NCBI RefSeq assembly: GCF_004403185.1
Contig: NZ_SOHJ01000013.1
Coordinates: 90,245-154,244 of the forward strand
Reading direction: 5' to 3'
Origin: Cryobacterium suzukii
GTDB lineage: Bacteria; Actinomycetota; Actinomycetes; Actinomycetales; Microbacteriaceae
Length of the DNA stretch: 64,000 nucleotides
The notes under the pieces are model-generated. The model saw nothing but the letters and a program-made list of their open reading frames with translations. It did no database searches and had not been told where the DNA came from. Shown one piece after another: positions 45,865-54,086 of this stretch (positions are counted from its first letter, which is position 1; each line of letters opens with the position of its first letter). A program made the translations under genes and the position numbers.

Positions 45865-46866
45865 ATGAAGAAGCTCATCAACGATCCGAAGAACGTCGTC
45901 AACGAGGCCGTCGCCGGGTTCGAGGTGGCGCACGCCGACATTGTGCGAGTCTCGCACGATCCGGTTTTCATTGTGCGAGCGGATGCGCCGCTGCGCGGCA
46001 AGGTCGGAATCGTCAGTGGTGGCGGCAGTGGACACGAACCCTTGCACGGTGGATTTGTCGGTTTCGGAATGCTGGATGCCGCCGTTCCCGGCCCCGTTTT
46101 CACGTCGCCGACACCGGACCCCATCCTGGCAGCGACACAGGCCGTCGACGGCGGAGCGGGAGTGCTCCACATCGTGAAGAACTACACCGGCGACGTGCTG
46201 AATTTTGAGACCGCCGCCGATCTTGCTGCCGCTGAAGGCATCGACGTTCGCGCGGTCATCATTAACGACGATGTCGCCGTGAAGGACTCGCTCTATACAG
46301 CCGGACGCCGCGGTGTGGCCGGAACGGTCCTCGTTGAGAAGATTACCGGAGCTGCCGCTGAGCGCGGAGATGATCTGGATGCCGTTCTCGCCGTGGCCGA
46401 GAAGGTGAATTCCCGCGTGCGCAGCATGGGTGTTGCGCTCACCCCGTGCGTCGTGCCGCACGCGGGGGAACCGAGTTTTACCCTGGCCGACGACGAAATC
46501 GAAATTGGCATTGGCATTCACGGCGAGCCAGGGCGAGAGCGGATCAAGCTCGAGCCCGCCGACGCCATCGTGGACCGGCTGCTCGGCCCCATTCTCGACG
46601 ACCTGCCCTTTGCCAGTGGTGACGAGGCACTCCTGTTCGTCAACGGTATGGGCGGCACACCGCAGATTGAGCTATATATCGTGTTCCGCCGGGCTGCCGA
46701 AGTTCTAACGGAGCGCGGCATCACAGTCACCCGAAGCCTGGTCGGTAATTACACGACGAGCCTCGAGATGGCGGGAGCATCGATCTCCGTTCTGAAACTC
46801 GACGACGAGCTCACGGCACTCTGGGATGCCCCGGTGCAGACGTCCGCGCTACGGTGGGGACGGTAG
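45865..46866 (+). CDS. dhaK: PTS-type dihydroxyacetone kinase, DhaK subunit
   Basis: Binds dihydroxyacetone covalently as a hemiaminal and receives phosphate from DhaL, 333 aa, the normal length. Motifs: [26 protein letters not shown], and GIGIHGEPG with the substrate-binding His. The in-frame upstream extension is rejected; ATG 45865 begins [14 protein letters not shown], the family N-terminus, although its ribosome site is weak. First gene of dhaK-dhaL-dhaM, divergent from glpF-glpK. Together the cluster handles glycerol and dihydroxyacetone. Confidence 0.95.
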   Translation: MKKLINDPKNVVNEAVAGFEVAHADIVRVSHDPVFIVRADAPLRGKVGIVSGGGSGHEPLHGGFVGFGMLDAAVPGPVFTSPTPDPILAATQAVDGGAGVLHIVKNYTGDVLNFETAADLAAAEGIDVRAVIINDDVAVKDSLYTAGRRGVAGTVLVEKITGAAAERGDDLDAVLAVAEKVNSRVRSMGVALTPCVVPHAGEPSFTLADDEIEIGIGIHGEPGRERIKLEPADAIVDRLLGPILDDLPFASGDEALLFVNGMGGTPQIELYIVFRRAAEVLTERGITVTRSLVGNYTTSLEMAGASISVLKLDDELTALWDAPVQTSALRWGR

Positions 46867-46877
46867 AAGGAGATTCA

Positions 46878-47576
46878 ATGACCCCGAACGATGAACCCGG
46901 CGCAGTTGTCTCTGACGCCGACCTCCCCAGCGCAGCACCCAGGCTGGACACCGGCTGGACCATTCGCTGGATTCGACTGAGCGCCGACGTACTCGCAGCC
47001 AATCGGGCCGCCCTCAACACCCTCGACCGCGACATCGGCGACGGCGACCACGGGGAGAACATGGATCGCGGTTTCCAGGCGATCCTGCCCAAACTCGATG
47101 GGCTCGACGACGAGACAACGCCAGGCTCCGTGTTAAAAATCGTCGCCACAACTCTGATCTCGACGGTCGGCGGCGCTGCCGGTCCGCTGTACGGTACAGC
47201 CTTTCTAAAAGCCGCCGGTGCTGTCGGCACGACGCAATCGTTGGATGCGACCGCACTGGTCGCCCTGCTGACGGCGGCGCGGGACGGCATCGTGCTGCGG
47301 GGCAAAGCAGCAGAGGGTGACAAGACCATGGTCGACGCCTGGACCCCGGCCGTCAACGCGGCGTCGGCCGCGCAGACGGCTGGCTCACCCGTTGGCGCGG
47401 TCCTGCTCGCCGCAGCGGATGCCGCGGCGCAAGGCGCCCAGGCCACCGAGCCGCTGGTAGCACGCAAGGGACGGGCAAGCTATCTCGGAGAGCGAGCGAT
47501 CGGTCACCGAGACCCGGGTTCCCAGTCGACGTCACTGCTGCTGCGCGCCGCGGCCGACGTGATGGCGCAGCATTGA
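46878..47576 (+). CDS. dhaL: PTS-type dihydroxyacetone kinase, ADP-binding DhaL subunit
   Basis: ADP-containing subunit that accepts phosphate from DhaM and passes it to dihydroxyacetone on DhaK, 232 aa. The Mg-ADP site is visible as LDRDIGDGDHGENMDRGF, with further motifs GGAAGPLYGTAFLKAAG, EGDKTMVDAWTPAV and GRASYLGERAIGHRDPGS. An N-terminal extension of about 25 residues precedes the domain. ATG 46878 has AAGGAG at 6 nt. It follows dhaK by 11 bp and overlaps dhaM by 1 bp. Confidence 0.95.
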   Translation: MTPNDEPGAVVSDADLPSAAPRLDTGWTIRWIRLSADVLAANRAALNTLDRDIGDGDHGENMDRGFQAILPKLDGLDDETTPGSVLKIVATTLISTVGGAAGPLYGTAFLKAAGAVGTTQSLDATALVALLTAARDGIVLRGKAAEGDKTMVDAWTPAVNAASAAQTAGSPVGAVLLAAADAAAQGAQATEPLVARKGRASYLGERAIGHRDPGSQSTSLLLRAAADVMAQH

Positions 47577-48271
47577 TGGCGGCGGCATCCGCTGAACGAG
47601 TCGGCATAATTTTCGTTTCGCACAGCGAGAAGATCGCGACGGGCTTGGTCGAACTGGCACGCCAAATGGCTCCCACGGTGCGTCTTGTCGCCGCGGGCGG
47701 AACAGATTCCGGTGGAATCGGTACGAGCTTTGAGAAGATCAGCGCCGGAATCATCGCGGCGAACGGCGGCGTGGGCGTGGTGATTATCTGCGATCTCGGT
47801 TCGGCCATCCTGACCGCGGAAACCGCGCGCGATTTTCTCGAGGAGGCCGAGCAAGACCAGGTGCGGATTGTCGACGCACCCCTCGTCGAAGGTGGGGTAG
47901 CTGCAGCGGTGGCCGCAGAAACCGGGGGAGGCCTTGACGAGGTTGTGGCGGCGGCGCAGTCAGCGCTGCACGTGATGAGTAAGGCGACACTGGCCACCGA
48001 GCCGTCCGCTTCGTCCGGGGTGTCGCGCACGGTGATCCTCGTTAACAAGGACGGTCTTCACGCACGGCCAGCCGCAGAATTCGTGAATCTGGCGAGCACA
48101 TTTTCGGTTCCGATTACCGTGAACGGCATGGATGCCGGCAGCCTGCTGAGCATAATGTCGCTCGGCCTCACTCGGGGGAGCAGCGTGCAGCTCACGTCGA
48201 CAGACCCCGCGGCTGGACCGGCGATCAATGCCCTCGCGGACCTGCTGGAATCAGGCTTCGGAGAGAAGTGA
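47576..48271 (+). CDS. dhaM: DhaM phosphotransfer subunit (EIIA-HPr fusion)
   Basis: Carries phosphate from the PTS to DhaL-ADP, 231 aa. The N-terminal EIIA-mannose-like domain (about residues 1-125) has the phospho-His in IIFVSHSEKIATG. The C-terminal HPr domain (about 145-231) has NKDGLHARPAAEFV with its phospho-His and SLLSIMSLGLTRGS. The Enzyme I-like third domain found in E. coli DhaM is absent, so a separate Enzyme I must supply phosphate; none is in the window. ATG 47576 overlaps the dhaL stop (TGATG), with tight coupling. Confidence 0.93.
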   Translation: MAAASAERVGIIFVSHSEKIATGLVELARQMAPTVRLVAAGGTDSGGIGTSFEKISAGIIAANGGVGVVIICDLGSAILTAETARDFLEEAEQDQVRIVDAPLVEGGVAAAVAAETGGGLDEVVAAAQSALHVMSKATLATEPSASSGVSRTVILVNKDGLHARPAAEFVNLASTFSVPITVNGMDAGSLLSIMSLGLTRGSSVQLTSTDPAAGPAINALADLLESGFGEK

Positions 48272-48333
48272 GCCGTCGGCGCGAACTTATGGCCTAGACA
48301 TAGCAGTTCCGTGCCTTATTGTCCAATCCGGCG

Positions 48334-48339
48334 TATCGT
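48334..48339 (+). promoter_or_regulatory. -10 box of the small gene at 48346 (leaderless)
   Basis: TATCGT, 6 nt before ATG 48346. Confidence 0.35.
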
Positions 48340-48345
48340 AATGGC

Positions 48346-48567
48346 ATGATTCAGGACAAGAACACCTCAAGAGGTCCCGCAGAGCGGGCCACGACCGATT
48401 CCCAGGCGTGCCCGATCTGCGGTCATGCCATGCGCGAACACACCATTGATCACTCAACCCGAAATACCGTGGTCGACTGCCCGGTTCCGCATCCGGGCGC
48501 GTGGGACCGCGATGCCTTCGAACCGGTCAATGAATATGGCATGGTCATACATCGAACCCACACCTGA
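48346..48567 (+). CDS. Small hypothetical Cys-containing protein, 73 aa
   Basis: Not recognised beyond a general pattern. It is soluble and hydrophilic, with ACPICGHAMREHTIDH followed by VVDCPVPHPG; three Cys and several His suggest one zinc-ribbon-like site. A TTG start nine codons earlier is possible, but ATG 48346 has a TATCGT box 6 nt upstream. It lies alone between dhaM and a convergent SnoaL-like gene. Real-gene status rests on the CxxC...C pattern and the promoter, so moderately sure. Confidence 0.6.
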   Translation: MIQDKNTSRGPAERATTDSQACPICGHAMREHTIDHSTRNTVVDCPVPHPGAWDRDAFEPVNEYGMVIHRTHT

Positions 48568-48642
48568 CTCGTCAGGGCAACTTGTGCATCATGTTTATCG
48601 ATGCACCCGGCCATTCTGACTGAAAATGCGAGTTGTTGCGGG

Positions 48643-49053
48643 CTACGGGGCGAGGCCCAGTTGTTCTAGCATGCCCTGTTGGTCGCTACTGCCCCACCGC
48701 TCGACGAGTATCCCGTTCTGGAACCGGCTGATTTGCATCCCACGTACCGACATCGTCTTGCCGCTGGCGGCCCGGCCCATGAGGGGGCCCAGGTGGGTGC
48801 CGGTGAGGGTATAAGCGAATGCGACGTCGGTGTCGTTCGCGACGAGACGTTCGACTTCGATGTGCAGGTCTGGGAAAGCGGCAATCATCTCGCCGAAGAA
48901 CGCTTTGTAGCCTGCCGGGCCCGGGCCCTGGCCAGGCGCCGGGTCGTTGTCGACGGCGTCTTCGGCCACGAGGTCGTCTAGAAGGTCGAGTTTTCCGCTG
49001 TTCACGGCTTCACCAAACTTTTGCTGTGCGGCGATATTCGCTTCTTTACTCAT
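48643..49053 (-). CDS. SnoaL-like ester cyclase family protein, 136 aa
   Basis: NTF2-fold protein of the SnoaL/ester cyclase family. Typical features: an N-terminal helix with NKAAQQKF-like NIAAQQKFGEAVNSG, VDNDPAPGQGPGPAGYKAFF, AFPDLHIEVERLVANDTDVAF, and RGMQISRFQNGILVERWGSSDQ. Many such proteins are catalytically uncharacterised; nothing here shows polyketide chemistry. ATG 49053 has only a weak AAGAG upstream. Isolated single gene. Confidence 0.85.
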   Translation of the reverse strand: MSKEANIAAQQKFGEAVNSGKLDLLDDLVAEDAVDNDPAPGQGPGPAGYKAFFGEMIAAFPDLHIEVERLVANDTDVAFAYTLTGTHLGPLMGRAASGKTMSVRGMQISRFQNGILVERWGSSDQQGMLEQLGLAP

Positions 49054-49208
49054 GTGTTTACTCTTTTCTTGGGGTTGAACACGGATTATTTTGTGCGGGT
49101 CACGGGGTGTCCGCTCCCGCGCTGCCGGGAAACGCTTCGGCGACGGCGCAGGGGCTGTTAGATCTGGCCGAAAGGGGCCGCACCCTCCCGCGCGGCCACG
49201 ACCCGTAA

Positions 49209-49262
49209 AGAGATGAAGAGGGCCTGCGCGTCGGACTCTTCCCGTCAGCGCGGACCCTCTTC
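49209..49262 (-). terminator. Terminator-like hairpin after the alpha/beta hydrolase gene
   Basis: Long imperfect inverted repeat: GAAGAGGG ... CCCTCTTC outer 8 bp plus inner GCGC pairing. It begins 7 bp past the hydrolase stop; no clear U tract. Confidence 0.6.
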
Positions 49263-49269
49263 GGTTTCG

Positions 49270-50118
49270 CTACTTCGCGAGGAAAGCGAGTACGTGCCGG
49301 TTCCATTCCTCGCGATGCGAAACGGTCAGACCGTGCGGGGCGCCTTCGATCACCACGAGTTCGCTGCCGGAAATGGCCGCGTGCGTGCGCTTGCCACTGA
49401 CCTCGAAGGGCACGATCGTGTCGGAGTCGCCGTGTATCACCAGGGTTGGTACGGTGATTTTCGACAGATCATCGCGGAAGTCCGTTGTGGCGAATGCGGC
49501 CGTGCAGTCGAGCGTGCCTTTCGGCGACGCCATTTCGGCCATATCAAGGGTGTATGCAATCTGCGCGGAACTGACCTTCGGCTTATTGACCATTGACGGC
49601 TTACCGGCGGTGAAAAACATCTGAAGAAATTCGTGCAGGAATGCCGGTCGGTCTTCGGTCAGGCCGTCGTGGAACCATTGGGCCAGTTCGGCATCGACAC
49701 CTCCATCGGGGTTGTCATCCGATTTCCAGAGGTACGGCGGCACTGCGCTGGCGAAGACGAGCTTCGCGATGCGGTCGGTGCCGTAGGTTCCCACGTAACG
49801 AGCAAGCTCGCCGCCACCCATTGAAAATCCAATGAGAGTGACATCTCGCAGGTCGAGGGTATCAAGAACGGCCTTCAAGTCGGCGGCGAACGTGTCGTAA
49901 TCATACCCATTCCACGGCTGAGATGACTGGCCGAATCCGCGGCGATCGTACGTGATGACCCTGTGACCGGCCTCGACCAGCGCGGGTACCTGACCTTCCC
50001 AGGACCTGCTGCTGAGTGGCCAGCCGTGAATCAGTACAACGGGCTTACCGGCACCGACGTATTCGTAGTGCAGTTCGACGTCAGGACCGCTTTGACCAGG
50101 GACGGTAATGAAAGGCAT
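49270..50118 (-). CDS. Alpha/beta hydrolase (non-haem chloroperoxidase/aryl esterase type)
   Basis: Soluble alpha/beta hydrolase of 282 aa. Oxyanion and substrate loop VVLIHGWPLSSRSWEGQ, nucleophile elbow IGFSMGGGEL (Ser), acid in TLVIHGDSDTIVPF (Asp), and His in IEGAPHGLTVSHREEW form the full triad. The sequence style (YDRRGFGQSSQPWNGYDYDTFAADL) matches the cofactor-free chloroperoxidase/bromoperoxidase group, which are usually esterases in vivo. An upstream extension of 60 codons is rejected since ATG 50118 has GAGGAGAG at ideal distance. No neighbour suggests a substrate. Confidence 0.9.
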   Translation of the reverse strand: MPFITVPGQSGPDVELHYEYVGAGKPVVLIHGWPLSSRSWEGQVPALVEAGHRVITYDRRGFGQSSQPWNGYDYDTFAADLKAVLDTLDLRDVTLIGFSMGGGELARYVGTYGTDRIAKLVFASAVPPYLWKSDDNPDGGVDAELAQWFHDGLTEDRPAFLHEFLQMFFTAGKPSMVNKPKVSSAQIAYTLDMAEMASPKGTLDCTAAFATTDFRDDLSKITVPTLVIHGDSDTIVPFEVSGKRTHAAISGSELVVIEGAPHGLTVSHREEWNRHVLAFLAK

Positions 50119-50363
50119 GTTCTCTCCTCGTACTCGGGATGGTTCGTTGGAGGTAACTGAGTTTGTGCAGTCTAGACAATCGAGGTTCGCTGAGAAAATG
50201 CTGAAATGAAAATGCGGGGGTCCCGGCCAGCCGGTCGATTCCCGGTAGTTTGCGCCACAGAGTCGCTTATGCCCACTGGTGAGATTTCGTAGCGGCACAG
50301 TTTTTGCCGCGCGCGATGACCTGTTACGAGAGCTTCATTCAGCAGGTGCGGTTCAATGGAAGC

Positions 50364-50972
50364 ATGGCTGGAACCTGTGTGTACACGATCGGGCATTCGA
50401 CTCACCCCATTGATGAGTTCGTTGGAATGTTGAAAGCGAATGGCGTCGAACGACTCATCGACGTGCGCACCGTTCCGGGGTCTCGTCACAACCCGCAGTT
50501 TGGGGAGCACGAACTTTCGGCGAGCATGTCGGAAGCAGATATCGACTATCAGCGACTCGCCGAGCTCGGCGGTCTACGGCACACCCCGGCGGCAGAAGCA
50601 TCCATCAATGGAGCGTGGCGCAATAAGAGCTTTCGCAACTACGCCGACTACATGCAAACGCCCGAGTTCGTTGCCGGTGTCGACGAGTTGATTGCACTGG
50701 CGAGGAAGCAGACGGTGGCGCTCATGTGTGCCGAGGCCGTGCCCTGGCGTTGTCACCGATCACTGATTGGAGACGCGTTGCTGGCTCGGGACATCCGGGT
50801 TGCCGACATCATGAGCCTGACCTCGACCAAGCCGCACACCCTGACCAGCTTTGCCAAACTCGATGGTCACCGCGTGTGGTACCCACCAGAAAATTCACCA
50901 CGGCAGACGTTCGCGGATTGCGAGCCCCGCAATTTATCTCAAGGTCTCGGTGATGGGCGGCCAGGTTTGTAG
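50364..50972 (+). CDS. DUF488 domain-containing protein, 202 aa
   Basis: Cytosolic DUF488 protein of unknown function. Characteristic segments: VYTIGHSTHPIDEFVGML, LIDVRTVPGSRHNPQF, YQRLAELGGLR, and MCAEAVPWRCHRSLIGDAL, a Cys/His-rich patch near the end of the domain. ATG 50364 has GGAAG upstream and begins at the domain. Its last 34 bp overlap, in antisense, the end of the convergent glycosylase gene. The overlap falls in the poorly conserved tail. Confidence 0.88.
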   Translation: MAGTCVYTIGHSTHPIDEFVGMLKANGVERLIDVRTVPGSRHNPQFGEHELSASMSEADIDYQRLAELGGLRHTPAAEASINGAWRNKSFRNYADYMQTPEFVAGVDELIALARKQTVALMCAEAVPWRCHRSLIGDALLARDIRVADIMSLTSTKPHTLTSFAKLDGHRVWYPPENSPRQTFADCEPRNLSQGLGDGRPGL

Positions 50973-51592
50973 GTCGATACGGATGAAGATTCAGCCAACC
51001 AGTATCGCCACGGAAAGTTCGTCGCGTTGCCGCCGGGCCCGCTGACGCCAACGCGGGGTCCGGTTCGGTGGGGTAAAACCACACCGGCATCCGGAATATA
51101 GAACTTCCACTGTCCGCCGAAAAGATCGTCACCGTCGTTGTCCAGGGTTGCTCCGAAGCTTTGGGCAACGCAGCCAGGACCTCGCGCCAAATTCCTATCT
51201 AGGAGAGGAACCTTTCGTGGTTTGCTTTCACGGCGGCTGCGGGCGATATCGGAACCCTCTATTACTTCTCCCGCCCTAATGAGACAACCGTATGGCTGGC
51301 CCGGTTTTCCGGCGACCAGGTTCACCGCGTGGTGCATACCGTAGGTGAAGTAGCAGTACAGGTGACCGGCGGGGCCGAACATTGTCCTATTTCGATTCGT
51401 CATGCCCCGATAGCTGTGCGCGCCGGGGTCGCGTTCCCCCGCATACGCCTCAACCTCGGTGATGCGAATGGTCACAGTGCCATCGTCATCGGTGCGTTGA
51501 AGGATGCAGCCGAGAATTTCCGGCGCGACATCGAGCACCTCGCGGGAAAAAAACCCTCGGTCCGCTAGATGAAATCCATTTAGAACGCTCAT
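50939..51592 (-). CDS. DNA-3-methyladenine glycosylase (AAG/MPG family)
   Basis: Base-excision repair enzyme that removes alkylated purines, 217 aa. Family motifs: EVEAYAGERDPGAHSYRGMTNRNRTMFGPAGHLYCYFTYG (from near residue 50; catalytic Glu within EVEAY, intercalating Tyr later), MHHAVNLV, and LIRAGEVIEG with the conserved Arg. An ATG ten codons earlier is rejected because a TACGCT -10 lies 6 nt before ATG 51592. Convergent and overlapping by 34 bp with the DUF488 gene; divergent from the sugE transcript. Confidence 0.93.
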   Translation of the reverse strand: MSVLNGFHLADRGFFSREVLDVAPEILGCILQRTDDDGTVTIRITEVEAYAGERDPGAHSYRGMTNRNRTMFGPAGHLYCYFTYGMHHAVNLVAGKPGQPYGCLIRAGEVIEGSDIARSRRESKPRKVPLLDRNLARGPGCVAQSFGATLDNDGDDLFGGQWKFYIPDAGVVLPHRTGPRVGVSGPGGNATNFPWRYWLAESSSVSTYKPGRPSPRP

Positions 51593-51598
51593 TTGGTT

Positions 51599-51604
51599 AG
51601 CGTA
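51599..51604 (-). promoter_or_regulatory. -10 box of the glycosylase gene (leaderless)
   Basis: TACGCT on the minus strand, 6 nt before ATG 51592. Confidence 0.4.
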
Positions 51605-51731
51605 TCCACTCCCGGTGAGCACCGTACGCGCAGCTCGAAACGACGATGCGGCAGCCGTTGTTCTAGCTCCTCTGCACAGGGATTGTTCAGCGGATGTGCT
51701 TATCGTCGGGGGAGGCCGTGGAATGCGACCC

Positions 51732-51772
51732 CCGGACGACGGATCAGTACCCGGATCGCGACAAGACTGGCC
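51732..51772 (+). promoter_or_regulatory. Guanidine-III riboswitch (ykkC-III type)
   Basis: The blocks CCGGACGA (51732-51739), GTACCCGG (51747-51754) and GACAAGAC (51760-51767) occur in the order and spacing of the guanidine-III aptamer as known from actinobacteria. The two CCGG elements can pair. GGATCA (51741-51746) can pair imperfectly with TGGCC (51768-51772) to close the pseudoknot. The ribosome site GAGGAG (51773-51778) of sugE follows directly, suggesting guanidine-dependent control of translation start. The gene it precedes is a guanidinium exporter-type SMR protein, which fits the class. Confidence 0.88.
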
Positions 51773-51786
51773 GAGGAGTAACAGTT

Positions 51787-52161
51787 ATGTCGTGGATCGT
51801 ACTCATTGCGTCCGGAGTGCTCGAAGCTGTCTGGGCAACCGCTCTCGGCAAGTCCGAGGGTTTCACCAAATTGTGGCCGACCGTTATTTTCGGTGCTGGG
51901 CTCGCGCTCAGCATGGGAGGCCTGGCCTGGGCGATGCGCGAAATTCCAATTGGAACGGCCTATGCCGTGTGGGTTGGCATCGGCGCAGCTCTAACGGTGA
52001 CCTGGGCGATGGTCAGCGGGGATACCACTGTCTCCTGGCTGAAGATCGCTTTGCTGGTCGGGCTCATCGGCTGCGTCGTCGGCCTCAAGCTCGTGGATAC
52101 CCCGGCCGAGGCTGCCGCCCTCGGGGACACGTACTCGGGCGTATCGACGAACTCTCGCTAA
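51787..52161 (+). CDS. sugE: SMR family guanidinium exporter (Gdx/SugE)
   Basis: Small multidrug resistance-type membrane protein of 124 aa with four membrane segments. The sequence MSWIVLIASGVLEAVWATALG carries the essential Glu, and GLAWAMREIPIGTAYAVWVGIGA follows the SugE/Gdx pattern rather than EmrE. Gdx proteins exchange guanidinium for protons. The upstream riboswitch supports that role. The last 19 residues form a soluble tail not present in the usual 105-aa protein. ATG 51787 follows GAGGAG at 8 nt. Its stop codon overlaps the stop of the convergent antiporter gene by 4 bp. Confidence 0.93.
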   Translation: MSWIVLIASGVLEAVWATALGKSEGFTKLWPTVIFGAGLALSMGGLAWAMREIPIGTAYAVWVGIGAALTVTWAMVSGDTTVSWLKIALLVGLIGCVVGLKLVDTPAEAAALGDTYSGVSTNSR

Positions 52162-54056
52162 CCGAGGAGCTCGTCAACGTAACACCAGCGCCACAATTCA
52201 CGCGGCTCGGCGCTGCACATGATGGGGTGGCCGGACTCGTGGAAATGCCTGGTCGCGTGCTGACCGACGGATGAATCGCAGCAGCCCACCTTGCCGCAGA
52301 TTAGGCACATCCGTAGGTGTACCGGGGTAGTGCCTTCGCGTACACAGTCGCTACATTCCGGGTCCGGCGGCACTGGATGCTCACCGACGGCCCGTAAGTG
52401 TTCGCAGCCGCCGGCGCCCAGGGGGACTCCAGCGTTGTCGGGCCGGGTCGCGGGATGGGCTTCGGCGCTGAAGTCGATGCCCAAATCGTCAGGCGGGGTG
52501 TCCAACATAGATTCCTCAACATCGAGCATCTCGAGCACTTCGCTGATCACCTCGTGGGCATATTCGCCCGAACGGCGCAATTTTAGAACCCGGGCTCGTT
52601 CCGCATCGAGCATGGCCAGCCGTAACTGTACGTAGCGCTTACTGGGAGTGCGGTCTGCAAGCTCCGATCGTCCGAGCCGCTCCCAGGCCGCTCGATTGCG
52701 TTCCTGTGTGCGGCGTTCGAGCATATCGAGCACCTCAGGCGGATCGTCGGCCCGCGCGTGCCGGCGCAGGTTTTCTATGCCAGCGGCGGTGGCCTGGTCC
52801 ATTAGCGCAGCCTGGCTCAGCGCATCCGCTTTCGTATCTGGACCACGCACCCGCAGGATGCGAACCAGCCACGGCAGGCTCAGGCCCTGCACAACGAGGG
52901 TTCCGGCCACCACTCCCAGGGCCGCGAGAACGAGGACGGGGCGGTGGGCAACGTCCTCTGGCAGGGCGAATACCGCAGCCAGGGTGACCACACCGCGCAT
53001 GCCAGCCCACGACACAATGGTCGGCAACTGCCAGGGCGGTGCGGGGTCGACCCGTCGAATTTTGGGTATCAGCCGAGGGAGATAAATCGCGGGAAACACC
53101 CAAATCGGGCGCAACAGGAGAACTGCGACGAGGATGACAGCGCAGGCACCCCAGATTCGCCCGGCACCGAGTGAGTCGCCTGAGGTCGCTTCAATGATCG
53201 ACCGCACCTGTAACCCGATCAGCAGAAAAACAGAGTTCTCGAGCAGGAACTGCACCGTGGCCCAGTTGCTGCGCTGGCTCAATCGCGACGCGCCGCCCGG
53301 CATGGCGGGCGTCTTGGTGCCGATCACGAGTCCGGCCACAACGACAGCCAACACGCCAGATGCATTGATCTCCTCGGCTGGAATGTAGGCCACGAACGGG
53401 GCCGCTAGCGACATGGACGTGTTTATGGCCACATTGCGCACGCGTCTGCGGATCTGCAGTAGGAGCCACGCAGCGATCAGGCCGATCACGACACCACCAC
53501 CGGCGGCAAAAGCGAGGTCTGACGCCACTTGCCAGACAGTGACGCTACCGCCAATAGCAACGATCGCCGTGCGAAGAAGTACCAGTGCGGTCGCATCGTT
53601 GACCAGCGACTCACCTTCCAGAAGACTCACTACCCGGCGCGGGAGCCCCACTCGGCGGGCGATCGTAGTCGCCGCCACCGCATCCGGGGGAGCCACCACC
53701 GCGCCAAGGGCGAACGCCGCAGCCAAGGGAACTTCCGGGATCAGCCACCAGACGATCAGGCCGATGGTCACGGTACCGAAAATGACATAACCGACTGACA
53801 GCAGGCCGATGGATCGCAGGTTGGTACGAAACTCGACCAGCGAGGTACGGATGGCGGCTGCGTAAAGCAGCGGAGGAAGGATTCCCACCAACACCAGTTC
53901 CGGATCGAGCTCTACGGCTGGAATGAACGGCAGGTATGAGCCGACGACGCCGACAACTACCAGGAGCAGTGGAACAGACAGGTTCAAGCGTCTAGCGAGT
54001 GCGCTGGCCGCGCAGACAACGACGACGAGAGTGAGTAGACCGAGTGAGACATCCAT
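52158..54056 (-). CDS. Na+/H+ antiporter (CPA1) with C-terminal UBP-type zinc finger
   Basis: 632 aa. Residues 1-400 form an NhaP/CPA1-type antiporter with about 12 membrane segments; GAVVAPPDAVAATTIARRVGLP and EGESLVNDATALVLL carry the ion-binding Asp pair (ND). A cytoplasmic helical domain (about 420-540) follows. The last 90 residues form a UBP-type zinc finger: CEHLRAV, CSDCVREG, LRMCLICGKVGCCDS, HATRHFHESGHPIMC. Such fingers bind ubiquitin C-termini in eukaryotes; bacterial copies have no known ligand. ATG 54056 lacks a strong ribosome site. It lies 30 bp downstream of the aldo/keto reductase gene and may be cotranscribed. Confidence 0.9.
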   Translation of the reverse strand: MDVSLGLLTLVVVVCAASALARRLNLSVPLLLVVVGVVGSYLPFIPAVELDPELVLVGILPPLLYAAAIRTSLVEFRTNLRSIGLLSVGYVIFGTVTIGLIVWWLIPEVPLAAAFALGAVVAPPDAVAATTIARRVGLPRRVVSLLEGESLVNDATALVLLRTAIVAIGGSVTVWQVASDLAFAAGGGVVIGLIAAWLLLQIRRRVRNVAINTSMSLAAPFVAYIPAEEINASGVLAVVVAGLVIGTKTPAMPGGASRLSQRSNWATVQFLLENSVFLLIGLQVRSIIEATSGDSLGAGRIWGACAVILVAVLLLRPIWVFPAIYLPRLIPKIRRVDPAPPWQLPTIVSWAGMRGVVTLAAVFALPEDVAHRPVLVLAALGVVAGTLVVQGLSLPWLVRILRVRGPDTKADALSQAALMDQATAAGIENLRRHARADDPPEVLDMLERRTQERNRAAWERLGRSELADRTPSKRYVQLRLAMLDAERARVLKLRRSGEYAHEVISEVLEMLDVEESMLDTPPDDLGIDFSAEAHPATRPDNAGVPLGAGGCEHLRAVGEHPVPPDPECSDCVREGTTPVHLRMCLICGKVGCCDSSVGQHATRHFHESGHPIMCSAEPRELWRWCYVDELLG

Positions 54057-54086
54057 TTTTTACCGCCAAGGGTTTCTGGGGCCGGA

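Noticed and set aside
44886-46172. glpF extended by about 175 residues upstream
   Set aside because: The extension is antisense to dhaK and lies before the first membrane segment; GTG 45647 has a ribosome site.
50215-50260. T-arm-like sequence (CCGG-TCGATTC-CCGG) suggesting a tRNA
   Set aside because: No acceptor, D or anticodon stem can be formed around it, and the loop lacks the usual TTC pattern.
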